Shown: positions 17,080 to 29,061, counted from the first letter of the stretch. The stretch is 64,000 nt of DNA from Deefgea chitinilytica (GCF_016881405.1 NZ_WOFE01000001.1:62001-126000), one strand, 5' to 3'. Numbers and translations are program-made. The notes: generated by a model from the sequence alone, not told the origin.

Positions 17080-18531
17080 TTATACTAGCACCACATCAAA
17101 CTGTTCCTGCGTGTACGCAGTTTCTACCTGTAGATAAATCGGTTTTTTGATGAAATCAGCTAGCTGCGCTAAGTTGGCTGATTCTTCATCGAGAAACATA
17201 TCGATGACGGATTGTGACGCAAGGATTCGGTATTCTTTGGCATTAAATTGCCGCGCTTCTCGTAAAATCTCTCGCAAAATTTCATAACAAATCGTTTGTG
17301 CCGTTTTGATTTCACCGCGTCCTTGGCAGGTTGGGCAGGGCTCACACAGCACGTGCGCGAGTGATTCGCGGGTGCGTTTTCTTGTGATTTCGACTAAGCC
17401 TAGGCTGGTGAAATTCGATACGGTAATCTTGGTGCGGTCTTTTTCGAGTGCTTTGTTGAGTTCGCTGAGGACCGCCGTCTTGTGTTCCTCATTATCCATA
17501 TCGATAAAATCGACGATGATAATGCCACCCAGATTGCGTAATCGTAATTGGCGGGCGATGACTTGGGTGGCTTCAAGATTGGTTTTAAAAATCGTATCGT
17601 CAAAAGAGCGCGTACCGACAAAGCCGCCGGTATTGACGTCGACGGTAGTCATTGCTTCGGTTTGGTCGATGATGAGGTAGCCGCCAAATTTGAGGTTCAC
17701 ACGGCGGCTCATGGCGCGCTCGATTTCGGCTTCAACACCATGTAACTCAAACAATGGGCGTTCGCCTGAGTACAGATTAATTCGTGGCAAAACATCAGAT
17801 ACAAAGCGCCCTGCAAATGCCGTCATTTTGGCAAAGTTTTCGCGACTATCGACCCAAACGCTATCCGTTTCAGTGGTCACCATATCGCGTAATGCGCGCA
17901 ATTGTAGCGATAAATCTTGAAATAGTAGCGATCTGGCTGGCAGCGTAATGGAACTTTTTTTAATATCGGCCCAGATCAGGCTCAGATATTCAATGTCGGC
18001 GAGTAGCTCTTCATCTGATGCATGATCGGCACTGGTGCGGACGATATAGCCAAGGTGAGTTTCTGGGAGCAGGGCTTCCATTCGTTGGCGCAAGCGATCA
18101 CGTTCACTGTCGTCGCCAATGCGTTGCGAAATACCAATGTGCTTATCTTGCGGTAAAAACACCAGAAAGCGTCCAGCGATGCTGATTTGCGTAGACAGTC
18201 GAGCACCTTTAGTGCCGATGGGGTCTTTGATCACTTGCACCATCACCGCTTGGCCTTCGTGCAGTAGGCGCTCGATACGTTGCACTTCGGTTGGGTTTTG
18301 CCGCTGCTCGATGACATCGGCAATGTGTAAAAAAGCTGCGCGTTCAAGGCCAATTTCGACGAAAGCCGACTGCATGCCAGGTAAAACCCGCTTTACCATC
18401 CCTAAATAGATATTTCCAACTAGCCCACGGTGTGCGGTGCGTTCGATGTGAATGTCATGAACTACACCCTCGTCGATGGTGGCGACACGTGTTTCTTGCG
18501 GAGTGATATTGACGAGGATTTGTTCTTTCAT
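17080..18531 (-). CDS. rng: Ribonuclease G
   Basis: RNase E/G family endonuclease that processes 16S rRNA 5' ends and degrades mRNA. The 483-residue frame from the ATG at 18531 begins MKEQILVNITPQETRVA, the normal RNase G start; a GTG two codons upstream is less likely. An S1-like domain lies near residues 35-125, catalytic aspartates in MTTVDVNTG and IIIVDFIDMDN near residues 300-345, and the zinc-link cysteines in CEPCPTCQGRG near 405. It lacks the long C-terminal scaffold of RNase E. It follows holA by 9 bases. Confidence 0.95.
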   Translation of the reverse strand: MKEQILVNITPQETRVATIDEGVVHDIHIERTAHRGLVGNIYLGMVKRVLPGMQSAFVEIGLERAAFLHIADVIEQRQNPTEVQRIERLLHEGQAVMVQVIKDPIGTKGARLSTQISIAGRFLVFLPQDKHIGISQRIGDDSERDRLRQRMEALLPETHLGYIVRTSADHASDEELLADIEYLSLIWADIKKSSITLPARSLLFQDLSLQLRALRDMVTTETDSVWVDSRENFAKMTAFAGRFVSDVLPRINLYSGERPLFELHGVEAEIERAMSRRVNLKFGGYLIIDQTEAMTTVDVNTGGFVGTRSFDDTIFKTNLEATQVIARQLRLRNLGGIIIVDFIDMDNEEHKTAVLSELNKALEKDRTKITVSNFTSLGLVEITRKRTRESLAHVLCEPCPTCQGRGEIKTAQTICYEILREILREARQFNAKEYRILASQSVIDMFLDEESANLAQLADFIKKPIYLQVETAYTQEQFDVVLV

Positions 18532-18540
18532 AGCCACTTT

Positions 18541-19560
18541 TTATCTTGGTGTTGTAGGTGGAGTTTTGCTGAGCGAGACAGCGAGTGCGCTTAATTCATG
18601 CCATACGTCGCCGGTACCAATGCCTTTTATTAGACCATCAATCAGCGCTGCTTTGTGCAGTGCTTGGGTCAAAATGCGTCGATTCATTCGCTCGACAGCG
18701 GGCTCAATCAAACGTTGTTTGCTGCCCCAGAGGCGTAATTCTTTGATGAGTTGCGCGCTAGGGATGTTGCGTTGACGGCCTTGCGCGAATCGGTACAAAT
18801 TTCGGGTTTCTTCGGTGAGCGCCCATAAGACTAGTACTGGCGATTCGCCTTCGGCTTTGAGTCCGTCGAGCATATGCACTAAGCGTTCGGCGTTGCCAAT
18901 TAATACCGCTTCGCCCAGTTGAAACACATCGTAGCGCGCCACATGGGCTACGGCAGCTTCTAAATCGTGCAAGCTCAGTGTGCCTGCTGGATGCAGCAAG
19001 GCGAGTTTTTGAATCTCTTGTAAAGCAGCGAGTAGATTACCTTCTACTCGGTCAATCAGCCAGTCCATCGCTTCAGGGCTAAGACTTTGTTGTTGTTTTG
19101 CCAATCGAGTTGCAATCCACTGTGGCAGGGCTAGCCTATCGATTTGTTTGGCTTCAATCACTTCACCTGCTTTGCTCAGTGCGGTCATCCATTTACTATT
19201 AAGTGCGGTTTTGTCCAGCTTAGGTAGTGTAATAATCGAGAGTGTATCGCTGGGTAAGTTCTGGGCAAAGGCTTCTAGCGCTTTACCCCCTTCAGTGCCT
19301 GGCTTGCCATTGGGGATACGTAGTTCGAGAATCCGTTGTTCGGCAAATAGCGATAAGGATTGTCCTTGCGTTAATTGGCTCCACTGAAAATGGGCGGCAT
19401 TTTCAACGGTAAGCACTTCGCGCTCAGAATACCCTTGCTGCCGCGCAGCGTCGCGCAAGGTTTGCACTGCTTCGAGACACAGCAAGCTTTCGTCACCGTG
19501 TATCGTATAAAGTGGGGCAAGCTTGCGTTTTACTGCGGCAGCCAGCTCATCGGTGCGCAT
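18541..19560 (-). CDS. holA: DNA polymerase III subunit delta
   Basis: Clamp-loader subunit that opens the sliding clamp. The 339-residue protein begins MRTDELAAAVKRKLAPLYTIHGDESLL, the usual N-terminal fold of HolA, with LSIITLPKLDKTALNSKW in the second strand set and AQLIKELRLWGSKQRLIEPA in the C-terminal domain. Its ATG abuts the stop codon of lptE directly, and leuS-lptE-holA order is common in beta- and gammaproteobacteria. Confidence 0.95.
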   Translation of the reverse strand: MRTDELAAAVKRKLAPLYTIHGDESLLCLEAVQTLRDAARQQGYSEREVLTVENAAHFQWSQLTQGQSLSLFAEQRILELRIPNGKPGTEGGKALEAFAQNLPSDTLSIITLPKLDKTALNSKWMTALSKAGEVIEAKQIDRLALPQWIATRLAKQQQSLSPEAMDWLIDRVEGNLLAALQEIQKLALLHPAGTLSLHDLEAAVAHVARYDVFQLGEAVLIGNAERLVHMLDGLKAEGESPVLVLWALTEETRNLYRFAQGRQRNIPSAQLIKELRLWGSKQRLIEPAVERMNRRILTQALHKAALIDGLIKGIGTGDVWHELSALAVSLSKTPPTTPR

Positions 19561-20103
19561 TTATTTCGCCGTTTCAGCAGTATAGGCTGCCGAGGCTGCT
19601 TTACTCATCGCCGGTGTTTTTCTGGCGGCAGCATTGACGCGGCGGATGATTTGCTGGGCTGCATCGCGCTGCATTTCGGTAACAAGTTTGCCTTCTTCAT
19701 TTTCGTTAGAAAGCAATACATTTTCATCCCACTGCAATGTGCGCATCAGTGAGATCGTCGTATCAGGAAGTAGTACGTCGCCATTGGCAAGCGCATCAAA
19801 ATGCACTCGATAAAACACGCGGTATTGCACCACTTGGCCTTGGCTATTCACCGAAAGAATTTGTTTGTCTGAGCCTTCTTGGGTGATGTTGATCGTGGCT
19901 TCGGCTTGTTTGTCTACCAGCTGAACGCTGGGCTGTAGCACCAAGGCTTTGCGCAATTCTTGCGCCGTCGCGCCCGTGCCAGAGACTTGTACCGTCTTGA
20001 ATAGCAATTGAGCACTGGGCCCTTGCCCACGCAAATGAAAGCCGCATGCCATTAGACTAAGGCTGAGCCCAAGGAGGAATAAAGTTTTCAACCGTAATGG
20101 CAT
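19561..20103 (-). CDS. lptE: LPS-assembly lipoprotein LptE
   Basis: Outer-membrane lipoprotein that plugs the LptD barrel and helps insert lipopolysaccharide. I chose the ATG at 20103, preceded by GGAG at good spacing, over a longer frame from 20175. This gives 180 residues starting MPLRLKTLFLLGLSLSLMACG, a lipoprotein signal with lipobox LMAC. The mature part GFHLRGQGP, and an RVFYRVHFDALANGD-type strand, fit LptE. The C-terminus is alanine-rich. It is cotranscribed with holA. Confidence 0.9.
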   Translation of the reverse strand: MPLRLKTLFLLGLSLSLMACGFHLRGQGPSAQLLFKTVQVSGTGATAQELRKALVLQPSVQLVDKQAEATINITQEGSDKQILSVNSQGQVVQYRVFYRVHFDALANGDVLLPDTTISLMRTLQWDENVLLSNENEEGKLVTEMQRDAAQQIIRRVNAAARKTPAMSKAASAAYTAETAK

Positions 20104-20228
20104 GGGGACTCCAAAATATTTAAAAAGATGCCAAGGTGGTTGCCTTGGCATCGTTGCTGCTTCGTGTTGAGACAAAAATTTCGTTGCATCGCCTGTGGCT
20201 AGCGTGAAAACGTTTGGGCAATGTCTGC

Positions 20229-22952
<2,724 letters not shown>

Positions 22953-23009
22953 TCATTTCTTGCCTATGTTTTGAATACGGTGCTGACAAATTTAAATAGG
23001 GGCTTGGTA

Positions 23010-23618
23010 ATGAAACAACAACGCGGTTTTACATTAGTTGAATTGGCCATCGTATTGGTCATTATTGGCCTCATTCTAGGGATGGCTTTTAAGGGTAAAG
23101 ATCTGATTGATGGGGCCAAAGTAAAGAATATGCAGGCTCAATACAATAAGATTGTAGCGGGCTTTAATATTTATTATGAAAAATACGGCGCTTACCCTGG
23201 TGATGGTTGCACTGCCGCTGTGATAGCGATTGGCGGTGGCACTGTTTGCCCTGCGGGGAATCGAAATGGCATTTTAAATAATGCAAATGAAACACAATCT
23301 GCAATTAATCTTTTGTTAAATACCAATATTTTAACCAATGCAGATATCCAGAGTGTATTTGGCCAAGCATGGGGTGTTACGGTTGCTGGTGCTGCTGCAG
23401 GTAATTTTGACGCAAATACAAACTACATCAGTTTAGTCGATAACACCGGTGCTGCTCAGGCTGCAGCTGATTTGCGTTTTGTGTGTGCTCTTGACCGTTT
23501 AATGGATGATGCAGTTAATACAACGGGTATTGTACGGAGCGCGACCGCATATAATGCTGCTGCCGATTGTTGGGCACTTAATGGTCAGGCGACGATTGGT
23601 ATGCGTATCTTACCGTGA
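23010..23618 (+). CDS. Type IV prepilin-like protein 1
   Basis: A 202-residue protein with a class III signal: MKQQRG/FTLVELAIVLVIIGL, cleaved before Phe and carrying Glu at mature position 5, then the hydrophobic alpha-1 helix. The start at 23010 follows AGGGG; the upstream in-frame ATG at 22971 would add 13 unneeded residues. Four cysteines in the mature part (GDGC, TVC, RFVC, DCW) could form two disulfides. It could be a minor pilin, a pseudopilin or a surface pilin; without an operon of assembly genes I cannot tell. A close paralogue follows at 23661. Confidence 0.85.
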   Translation: MKQQRGFTLVELAIVLVIIGLILGMAFKGKDLIDGAKVKNMQAQYNKIVAGFNIYYEKYGAYPGDGCTAAVIAIGGGTVCPAGNRNGILNNANETQSAINLLLNTNILTNADIQSVFGQAWGVTVAGAAAGNFDANTNYISLVDNTGAAQAAADLRFVCALDRLMDDAVNTTGIVRSATAYNAAADCWALNGQATIGMRILP

Positions 23619-23660
23619 CATTTGGCGAATCAATGCCCCTTCAATGGGGCATTTAAGTGG

Positions 23661-24293
23661 ATGAAGAGTATGCGTCAACGCGGATTTACTTTAGTTGAGT
23701 TAGCCATCGTTTTAGTGATTATTGGCTTAATTTTGGGAATGGCATTTAAAGGCAAGGATTTAATCGACGGTGCAAAAGTAAAAAGTTTGCAAGCGCAATA
23801 CAATAAGATTATCGCTGCAACGAACATCTTTTATGAGCGTTATGGGTTTTATCCCGGGGATGGTTGTACGCAGGTCAATCCCGCTACGGTTGCGGATTGT
23901 ATGCAGGGGGGCGGTGGGTTTAATGCTGCGGCACGCAATGGGCGTTTGACGGGGAATGAACAGCAGGCATTTTGGGTGCTTTTAATTGACCGTACTGGCA
24001 TTTTGCAATCGACTGATCGACGCAGTGTTTTTGGGCAGGATTGGGGCATTTGGGATGGCACTTTGCAAGCGGGTGGCGCTGCTGGCTTGGCGGGCTCTTG
24101 GCTTGACTTACCTGGCGTGCCGCAATCAGACCCGCGTATTGTTTGTTCTGCTGATCGTTTGATGGATGATGGCGTTTGGAATACCGGAAAAATGAGAACT
24201 AATGGCGATCCAGTAGCACTGAATTACAACAATAATACGGATTGCTGGGCCTTATCAGGGCAGAGTAATTTTCATCTTTTACTGCTACCGTAG
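23661..24293 (+). CDS. Type IV prepilin-like protein 2 (tandem paralogue)
   Basis: A 210-residue prepilin with QRG/FTLVELAIVLVIIGLIL, almost identical to its upstream neighbour over the first 50 residues (GMAFKGKDLIDGAKVK, LQAQYNKI), then diverging. It keeps the same landmark positions: YGFYPGDGC, RIVCSADRLMDDG and TDCWALSGQ. The start may be 23661 or the ATG three codons on (23670); neither has a strong ribosome-binding site. It sits 42 bases after the first copy and converges with hda. The pattern shows tandem duplication with the exposed C-terminal half changed, as seen in pilin families under selection. Confidence 0.85.
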   Translation: MKSMRQRGFTLVELAIVLVIIGLILGMAFKGKDLIDGAKVKSLQAQYNKIIAATNIFYERYGFYPGDGCTQVNPATVADCMQGGGGFNAAARNGRLTGNEQQAFWVLLIDRTGILQSTDRRSVFGQDWGIWDGTLQAGGAAGLAGSWLDLPGVPQSDPRIVCSADRLMDDGVWNTGKMRTNGDPVALNYNNNTDCWALSGQSNFHLLLLP

Positions 24294-24311
24294 CACAACA
24301 GTCGGTTCAGG

Positions 24312-24980
24312 CTAGCTGGTCTTGAGCGCTTCGCGTAGCAAAGATAGTGTCACCGGACGTTGTTTGGATAAAGATAAGGTATTGATGCATTCGATTTGCC
24401 GATACAAACTCGGCAAATCGCGTTCGGCGTGGCGCATTAGATAATCAACAAGTTCTTCGCTGAGTTCAAATCCAAGGCTGCGTGCATGACGTTGCAGTGC
24501 GGCGGCCTTGTCAATATCAGAAAGTGTTTTGAGCTGATATATTAATCCCCAGCCCAAGCGGGTTGTTAGATCAATTCGTAGTGGCAGTAACATCGGAGGT
24601 AAACGGCCACTGACCAAAATCCGCCCATTGCCTTCGCGTAATGTATTGTAATGATCGAATAATACAATTTGCTGCTCGGCGTCTAAGCTTTCTACATTAT
24701 CCACAATCAATGCCGCATCACTGGCGAGTTCCTGCGGCAACATATTGTCTTGTGCGTTGATGAGGTAGGCCGTTTGTTGCTTGGCCAAGCGCTCTTGTGC
24801 GGCAGCGAGCAGATAACTTTTACCTGCGCCATGCTCGCCCCATAAATACAAAGCACGCACCGAACTATCGCCGCTAGCCCATTGTGCAAGTTGAAACAGT
24901 AGTTCAGCGTTTTCTCCGCGCACAAAATTGTCAAAACTTTTGGGTTGCGGAAGTTGCAAATCAAGGACGAGCTGGTTCAT
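24312..24980 (-). CDS. hda: DnaA regulatory inactivator Hda
   Basis: AAA+ protein that, with the DNA-loaded beta clamp, stimulates ATP hydrolysis by DnaA and prevents over-initiation of replication. The 222-residue protein starts MNQLVLDLQLPQP, which contains a clamp-binding QLxLxL-like motif. It has Walker A GEHGAGKS (48-55), Walker B AALIVDNVES near 90, and the sensor region with TRLGWGLIYQL. hda beside purM is a usual betaproteobacterial arrangement. Confidence 0.92.
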   Translation of the reverse strand: MNQLVLDLQLPQPKSFDNFVRGENAELLFQLAQWASGDSSVRALYLWGEHGAGKSYLLAAAQERLAKQQTAYLINAQDNMLPQELASDAALIVDNVESLDAEQQIVLFDHYNTLREGNGRILVSGRLPPMLLPLRIDLTTRLGWGLIYQLKTLSDIDKAAALQRHARSLGFELSEELVDYLMRHAERDLPSLYRQIECINTLSLSKQRPVTLSLLREALKTS

Positions 24981-25203
24981 TCAGGCAGTCCCAGAGGTAA
25001 ACGATGGTAATTTATGCGTTGAAAACGCATTCTTCCCGATAATGGGGGCAGGCGAAGTGGCAATTTTGATATAAAATGCGTGGTTTGCTGAATGTGCCGT
25101 CTATTCTAACGCACACGGCGGGTATTTTGACAGCGAAGCGATGTGTTTCCTTAGTCGCGGCTACCGCCTTCAGCCCAGATCACCTAAGTACGAGGCCTAA
25201 TCC

Positions 25204-26241
25204 ATGTCCAAACAAAGTCTGAGTTACCGCGATGCCGGTGTAGATATCGACGCTGGTGACCAGCTCGTTGAAAACATTAAACCGTTTGCTAAACGCACGA
25301 TGCGCCCTGAAGTATTGGGTGGTATTGGTGGTTTTGGCGCGCTCGTTGAAATTAGCAAAAAATACCAAGAGCCTGTGTTGGTTTCTGGCACTGATGGTGT
25401 TGGCACCAAATTAAAGCTGGCGTTTGAATTGAATCGCCATGACACCGTCGGCATCGACTTGGTCGGCATGAGCGTCAACGATATTTTGGTCCAAGGCGCT
25501 GAGCCATTGTTTTTCCTTGATTACTTTGCTTGCGGCAAACTCGACGTGGATAGCGCGACTGAAGTGATTAAAGGTATTGCGGCAGGTTGCGAGCAAGCTG
25601 GTTGTGCTTTGACGGGTGGTGAAACCGCTGAAATGCCTGGCATGTACCCAGTTGGCGAATATGATTTGGCTGGCTTTGCGGTTGGCGTAGTTGAAAAAAG
25701 CAAAATTATTACTGGCGAAACCATTGCTGCGGGCGACGTGGTGTTGGGCTTGGCTTCGAACGGCGCGCATTCCAACGGTTACTCGCTCATCCGTAAAATT
25801 TTGCATCTAGCTGATGCCGATTACGCGGCTGAGTTTGACAATGGTAAGAGCTTGGGCGACGTGGTGATGGCACCAACGCGCATTTATGTAAAACCACTGT
25901 TGAAACTAATGTCTGAAATGACCGTCAAAGGCATGGCACACATTACGGGCGGTGGCATTACTGAAAATGTACCGCGTGTATTGCCAGCGAATGTTGTGGC
26001 GCAAATCGATGCCAAGAGCTGGACGATGCCAAAATTGTTCCAATGGTTGCAAGAGCAAGGCAATGTCGCTCCACAAGAAATGTACAAAACGTTTAACTGT
26101 GGCGTGGGTATGGTGGTGATTATGGCCGCTGAAGACGCAGCTGCTGCGACTGCATTGCTCGAAGCGGAAGGCGAAACGGTATATCAACTCGGAACAGTAC
26201 GTGCGCGTGTTGGTGAAGAGCATCAAACTCAAGTTGCGTAA
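25204..26241 (+). CDS. purM: Phosphoribosylformylglycinamidine cyclo-ligase (AIR synthetase)
   Basis: Fifth step of purine synthesis: FGAM plus ATP to AIR. The 345-residue protein begins [18 protein letters not shown] and carries the family motifs [49 protein letters not shown] and [16 protein letters not shown]. Full length. Divergent from hda over a 223-base gap; a TATAAAAT at 25070 could be its -10 box. A terminator-like hairpin lies 130 bases after the stop, and purN follows. Confidence 0.97.
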   Translation: MSKQSLSYRDAGVDIDAGDQLVENIKPFAKRTMRPEVLGGIGGFGALVEISKKYQEPVLVSGTDGVGTKLKLAFELNRHDTVGIDLVGMSVNDILVQGAEPLFFLDYFACGKLDVDSATEVIKGIAAGCEQAGCALTGGETAEMPGMYPVGEYDLAGFAVGVVEKSKIITGETIAAGDVVLGLASNGAHSNGYSLIRKILHLADADYAAEFDNGKSLGDVVMAPTRIYVKPLLKLMSEMTVKGMAHITGGGITENVPRVLPANVVAQIDAKSWTMPKLFQWLQEQGNVAPQEMYKTFNCGVGMVVIMAAEDAAAATALLEAEGETVYQLGTVRARVGEEHQTQVA

Positions 26242-26261
26242 AGTGCGCAGCATCCGCTGAT

Positions 26262-26334
26262 AGCGAGTCACGCGGTACTCGGAATCCTCATGCATCTGAG
26301 TACATTCCGGTTCCTGCGTTCCGTGCTTCTCGCT
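26262..26334. repeat. Interleaved palindromic element after purM
   Basis: Two complementary pairs occur in A-B-A'-B' order: GTACT (26275-26279) with AGTAC (26299-26303), and CGGAAT (26280-26285) with ATTCCG (26304-26309). An outer pair AGCGAG (26262-26267) with CTCGCT (26329-26334) encloses them. This is the layout of a pseudoknot or of two alternative hairpins. The core resembles an intergenic motif I have seen in other proteobacteria, but I cannot name it. Confidence 0.5.
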
Positions 26335-26374
26335 CTGAGCGGCGCTCGCTACTTTACCTAAGGTATTGTGTAAG

Positions 26375-26401
26375 GCGAGGCCTGTCGGTCTCGCTTTTTT
26401 T
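26375..26401 (+). terminator. Rho-independent terminator after purM
   Basis: Stem GCGAGGCC (26375-26382), loop TGTC, stem GGTCTCGC (26387-26394), followed by seven T. It should end purM transcription, so purN probably has its own promoter in the AT-rich stretch 26402-26493. Confidence 0.8.
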
Positions 26402-26493
26402 ATTGTGCTCTTGTTTAATCGTTTTTGTTTGGTATGTATATCCATGTGGCCATTTATTAATAATGGTTATATGGATATACATCACTCTTTTTT

Positions 26494-27138
26494 ATGTTTA
26501 TGCAAAAAAATATTGTTATTTTGATTTCGGGTCGTGGCAGCAATATGCAGTCCATCGTGAATGCGCAAATTGCTGGTGCCAATATCGCAGCAGTGATTTC
26601 GAATCGCCCCGACGCAGCGGGATTGGCGTGGGCTGCTGAACGTGGTATTCGTACTGCTGTGCTGGATCATAAACAATTTGCCGATCGCGCTGCATTTGAT
26701 GTGGCTTTGGCCAAGTTGATTGATGGCTACACTCCAGATTTGGTCGTGCTGGCTGGTTTTATGCGGATTTTAACCGCTGATTTTGTGAATCATTATGTAA
26801 ATCGTTTGATCAATGTACATCCGTCATTGCTACCTGCATTTATTGGGGTGAATACGCATCAGCGGGCGATTGATGAGGGCGTGAAATTGGCGGGTTGCAC
26901 GGTGCATTTTGTGACGGCAGAGCTCGATAGCGGGCCGATTATTGCCCAAGCGGCTGTGCCGGTGATGTTGGACGATACGGCCGAGACTTTGGCGCAGCGA
27001 ATTTTAGTACAGGAACATCAGTTGTATCCAAAAGTGGTGCAATGGTTTGTTGCTGGGCAACTGAGCGTTGTGGGTAAACAAGTCCGTGTCACTGCGCCGG
27101 CGAGTGCGGCGGGCTTTTTGCAAGCACCGAGTTGCTAA
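26494..27138 (+). CDS. purN: Phosphoribosylglycinamide formyltransferase
   Basis: Third step of purine synthesis, adding a formyl group from 10-formyl-THF to GAR. The 214-residue protein has the phosphate-binding NIVILISGRGSNMQS, the folate-site VVLAGFMRIL, catalytic HPSLLPAF and the conserved TVHFVTAELDSGPIIAQ with its catalytic aspartate. The start is at 26494 or the ATG two codons later (26500); no strong ribosome-binding site decides. The DUF3108 gene begins 4 bases after its stop. Confidence 0.95.
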   Translation: MFMQKNIVILISGRGSNMQSIVNAQIAGANIAAVISNRPDAAGLAWAAERGIRTAVLDHKQFADRAAFDVALAKLIDGYTPDLVVLAGFMRILTADFVNHYVNRLINVHPSLLPAFIGVNTHQRAIDEGVKLAGCTVHFVTAELDSGPIIAQAAVPVMLDDTAETLAQRILVQEHQLYPKVVQWFVAGQLSVVGKQVRVTAPASAAGFLQAPSC

Positions 27139-27142
27139 GCCG

Positions 27143-28327
27143 ATGAAATATTTGCGTTGGTTCTTTTGGTTTGCGCTGTTTGCATCCATTGCGATGCATT
27201 TGGTGCTCTTACTCGCAGAGCCTTTGTATGCTTGGTTTACTCAGCCGGAGTTTGCCCAGACTGAATTGAGAAAAACAACGCGTAAATTAGATGCACAAAG
27301 TTTGGCTGATGAGGCAGAGAAACCTACTGAGTTAGCCAATGTGAAGCCGGCAGAAAAGCAGGTGGTTTTTTTGCAAACTATGCAACCTCAAGCCGCGCCA
27401 GTAAAACCCAAGCCGAAACAGCTTAAACCACTGCAGGTTGCCAGCGCGGTTCAGCCCAAAGTAGTGGCCAGCACCGTGATTGTGGCGAACGAGGCTGCGT
27501 CGGCAGTGGCCGCTACTCAAGTGGTGAGTGCAAGTATCGTTGCCTCGGCTACCAATCAAAAGGTGGCAGAAGTTGCTGTGGCGAGTGTACCGAGCGTGAC
27601 GGCCTCCAAAGTTGCGGTTGCCGCATCGCGAACCGCGACTCAAATTGACCGGGAGGCTAGTCAACGTTTTCCTCGTGTCGTGGAGATTGGCTATTACTGG
27701 ACCGTGTTTGATGCGCGAATGACATGGACGATTGAAAAAGATCATTATGATTTGCAACTGAAAGCGAATCCGGCGGGACGAAAAATTCACTATCAAAGTG
27801 AAGGAAAAATCAACGCGCGTAATGGCATAAAGCCACAGCATTTTGCTGACTTAAGTTTGGGGATCGATAAGCCACCGAAAAATGAAGCGGTTTTCGATTG
27901 GGAGCACGATACGGCGCGAGTTGGTCCGCCTCATCAGCAAAAAATCGAGCCAATTGAGCCAGGCGATCAGGATTTGCTCTCGGCTGGTTTGCATTTGGCT
28001 CTGATGGGGAGTAAGCACCCAAGCTATGAGATGGCTTTATTTAGTGGGAAAAAACGTTATCCGAATGTGGTTTTTGAATTAAAAGGCGAGGCGACATTGA
28101 CCTTGGGAACGACTAAGGTTGATGCGGTGTTGATGCGCGCTAAATGGGATGATAGGCAGGTGGATTTCTGGTTGGCTCCAGAGTGGAATAATTTACCGGT
28201 CAAGATCAGTATCAATTTGGGAAAAGACGGCAACAGTTTTGAAGTACTTGCAAAAGAGGTCTCGCTCGATGGAAAGAAAGTCTTGGAATGGATCGCGCCG
28301 CGTGATCAACAGCAGCGTAGACCATAA
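27143..28327 (+). CDS. DUF3108 domain protein with N-terminal membrane anchor
   Basis: A 394-residue protein from the ATG at 27143 (MKYLRWFFWFALFASI). One N-terminal transmembrane helix is followed by a Pro/Lys- and Ala/Val-rich linker (about 75-195) that resembles a TonB-like periplasm-spanning spacer, then a DUF3108 domain (about 195-385) starting near RVVEIGYYWTVFDARMTW. DUF3108 proteins are thought to be periplasmic beta-sandwich proteins, and their function is unknown. It follows purN by 4 bases and is followed immediately by a second DUF3108 gene. Confidence 0.8.
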   Translation: MKYLRWFFWFALFASIAMHLVLLLAEPLYAWFTQPEFAQTELRKTTRKLDAQSLADEAEKPTELANVKPAEKQVVFLQTMQPQAAPVKPKPKQLKPLQVASAVQPKVVASTVIVANEAASAVAATQVVSASIVASATNQKVAEVAVASVPSVTASKVAVAASRTATQIDREASQRFPRVVEIGYYWTVFDARMTWTIEKDHYDLQLKANPAGRKIHYQSEGKINARNGIKPQHFADLSLGIDKPPKNEAVFDWEHDTARVGPPHQQKIEPIEPGDQDLLSAGLHLALMGSKHPSYEMALFSGKKRYPNVVFELKGEATLTLGTTKVDAVLMRAKWDDRQVDFWLAPEWNNLPVKISINLGKDGNSFEVLAKEVSLDGKKVLEWIAPRDQQQRRP

Positions 28328-29059
28328 ATGAAATGGATTGCCGCTCTTGTGCTTTGGGCACTTGCGACGTTGTCATTTGCTGCACCGCGAGTGGTCAAAG
28401 CAGCACCACCAGATTATCCGAAAAAAGTTGAGATTAACTATTTTTTGAGCATTTTTAATGCCAAGATGACGTGGGAAATCGCAAATGATCACTATGTTTT
28501 GCAATTGGCTACTCAGCCTTTAGGCAAAAAAATGATTTGGCTGAGTGAAGGACAAATTAAGAAAAACACGGTCATGCCGCTGCGTTTTGCCGAGTTTCGT
28601 AATGATCTCACTGTTGCTCGAAATATGGCTCAATTTGATTGGGCGAGTGGGCTGGCTACGGTAGGTGCAGCAGATTCAGGCCAGACCGAGCCGATTGCCT
28701 TGGGCGATCAAGATTTATTATCGGCCGCTTTGCAATTTGCCTTGCAGCCAAAGCAGGGTAGAACTTTGGCCTTATTCAATGGCCGCAAACGCTATCCCGA
28801 GGTTGAGTTTGTGTTAAAAGAAAAAACGAAACTCAAGCTCGGTAATCAAGAGATCGAAACGGTCGTGCTGACCGCGCAATGGGAGAATCGGCAAGTTGAG
28901 TATTGGCTTGCCCCCCGTTGGCACCACATTCCAGTGCGGATGATTTTTACTTTGGGCAAAGAGGGCGTGTTTGATGTCTCTGCGAATGAAATTAGCATCG
29001 ATGGTCAAACCGTTTTAAGCCGCCCTAATCCGAATATTCAAACTAGACAAGAGAACTAA
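28328..29059 (+). CDS. DUF3108 domain protein, secreted (second copy)
   Basis: A 243-residue protein with a cleavable-looking signal peptide (MKWIAALVLWALATLSFAAP), then a DUF3108 domain that aligns with the previous protein: VEINYFLSIFNAKMTWEI, GDQDLLSAALQFAL, LFNGRKRYPEV and QVEYWLAPRWHHIPVRM. It lacks the long linker, so it is probably freely periplasmic. The ATG follows directly on the stop of the first copy. The pair arose by duplication. Role unknown. Confidence 0.8.
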   Translation: MKWIAALVLWALATLSFAAPRVVKAAPPDYPKKVEINYFLSIFNAKMTWEIANDHYVLQLATQPLGKKMIWLSEGQIKKNTVMPLRFAEFRNDLTVARNMAQFDWASGLATVGAADSGQTEPIALGDQDLLSAALQFALQPKQGRTLALFNGRKRYPEVEFVLKEKTKLKLGNQEIETVVLTAQWENRQVEYWLAPRWHHIPVRMIFTLGKEGVFDVSANEISIDGQTVLSRPNPNIQTRQEN

Positions 29060-29061
29060 TA

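Noticed and set aside
25906-26445. Long minus-strand frame over the 3' end of purM
   Set aside because: Antisense to purM and running into the terminator and palindromic element; it has no family character.
27332-27841. 169-codon antisense frame in the DUF3108 gene
   Set aside because: Compositional shadow of the Ala/Val-rich linker; no start signal or homology.
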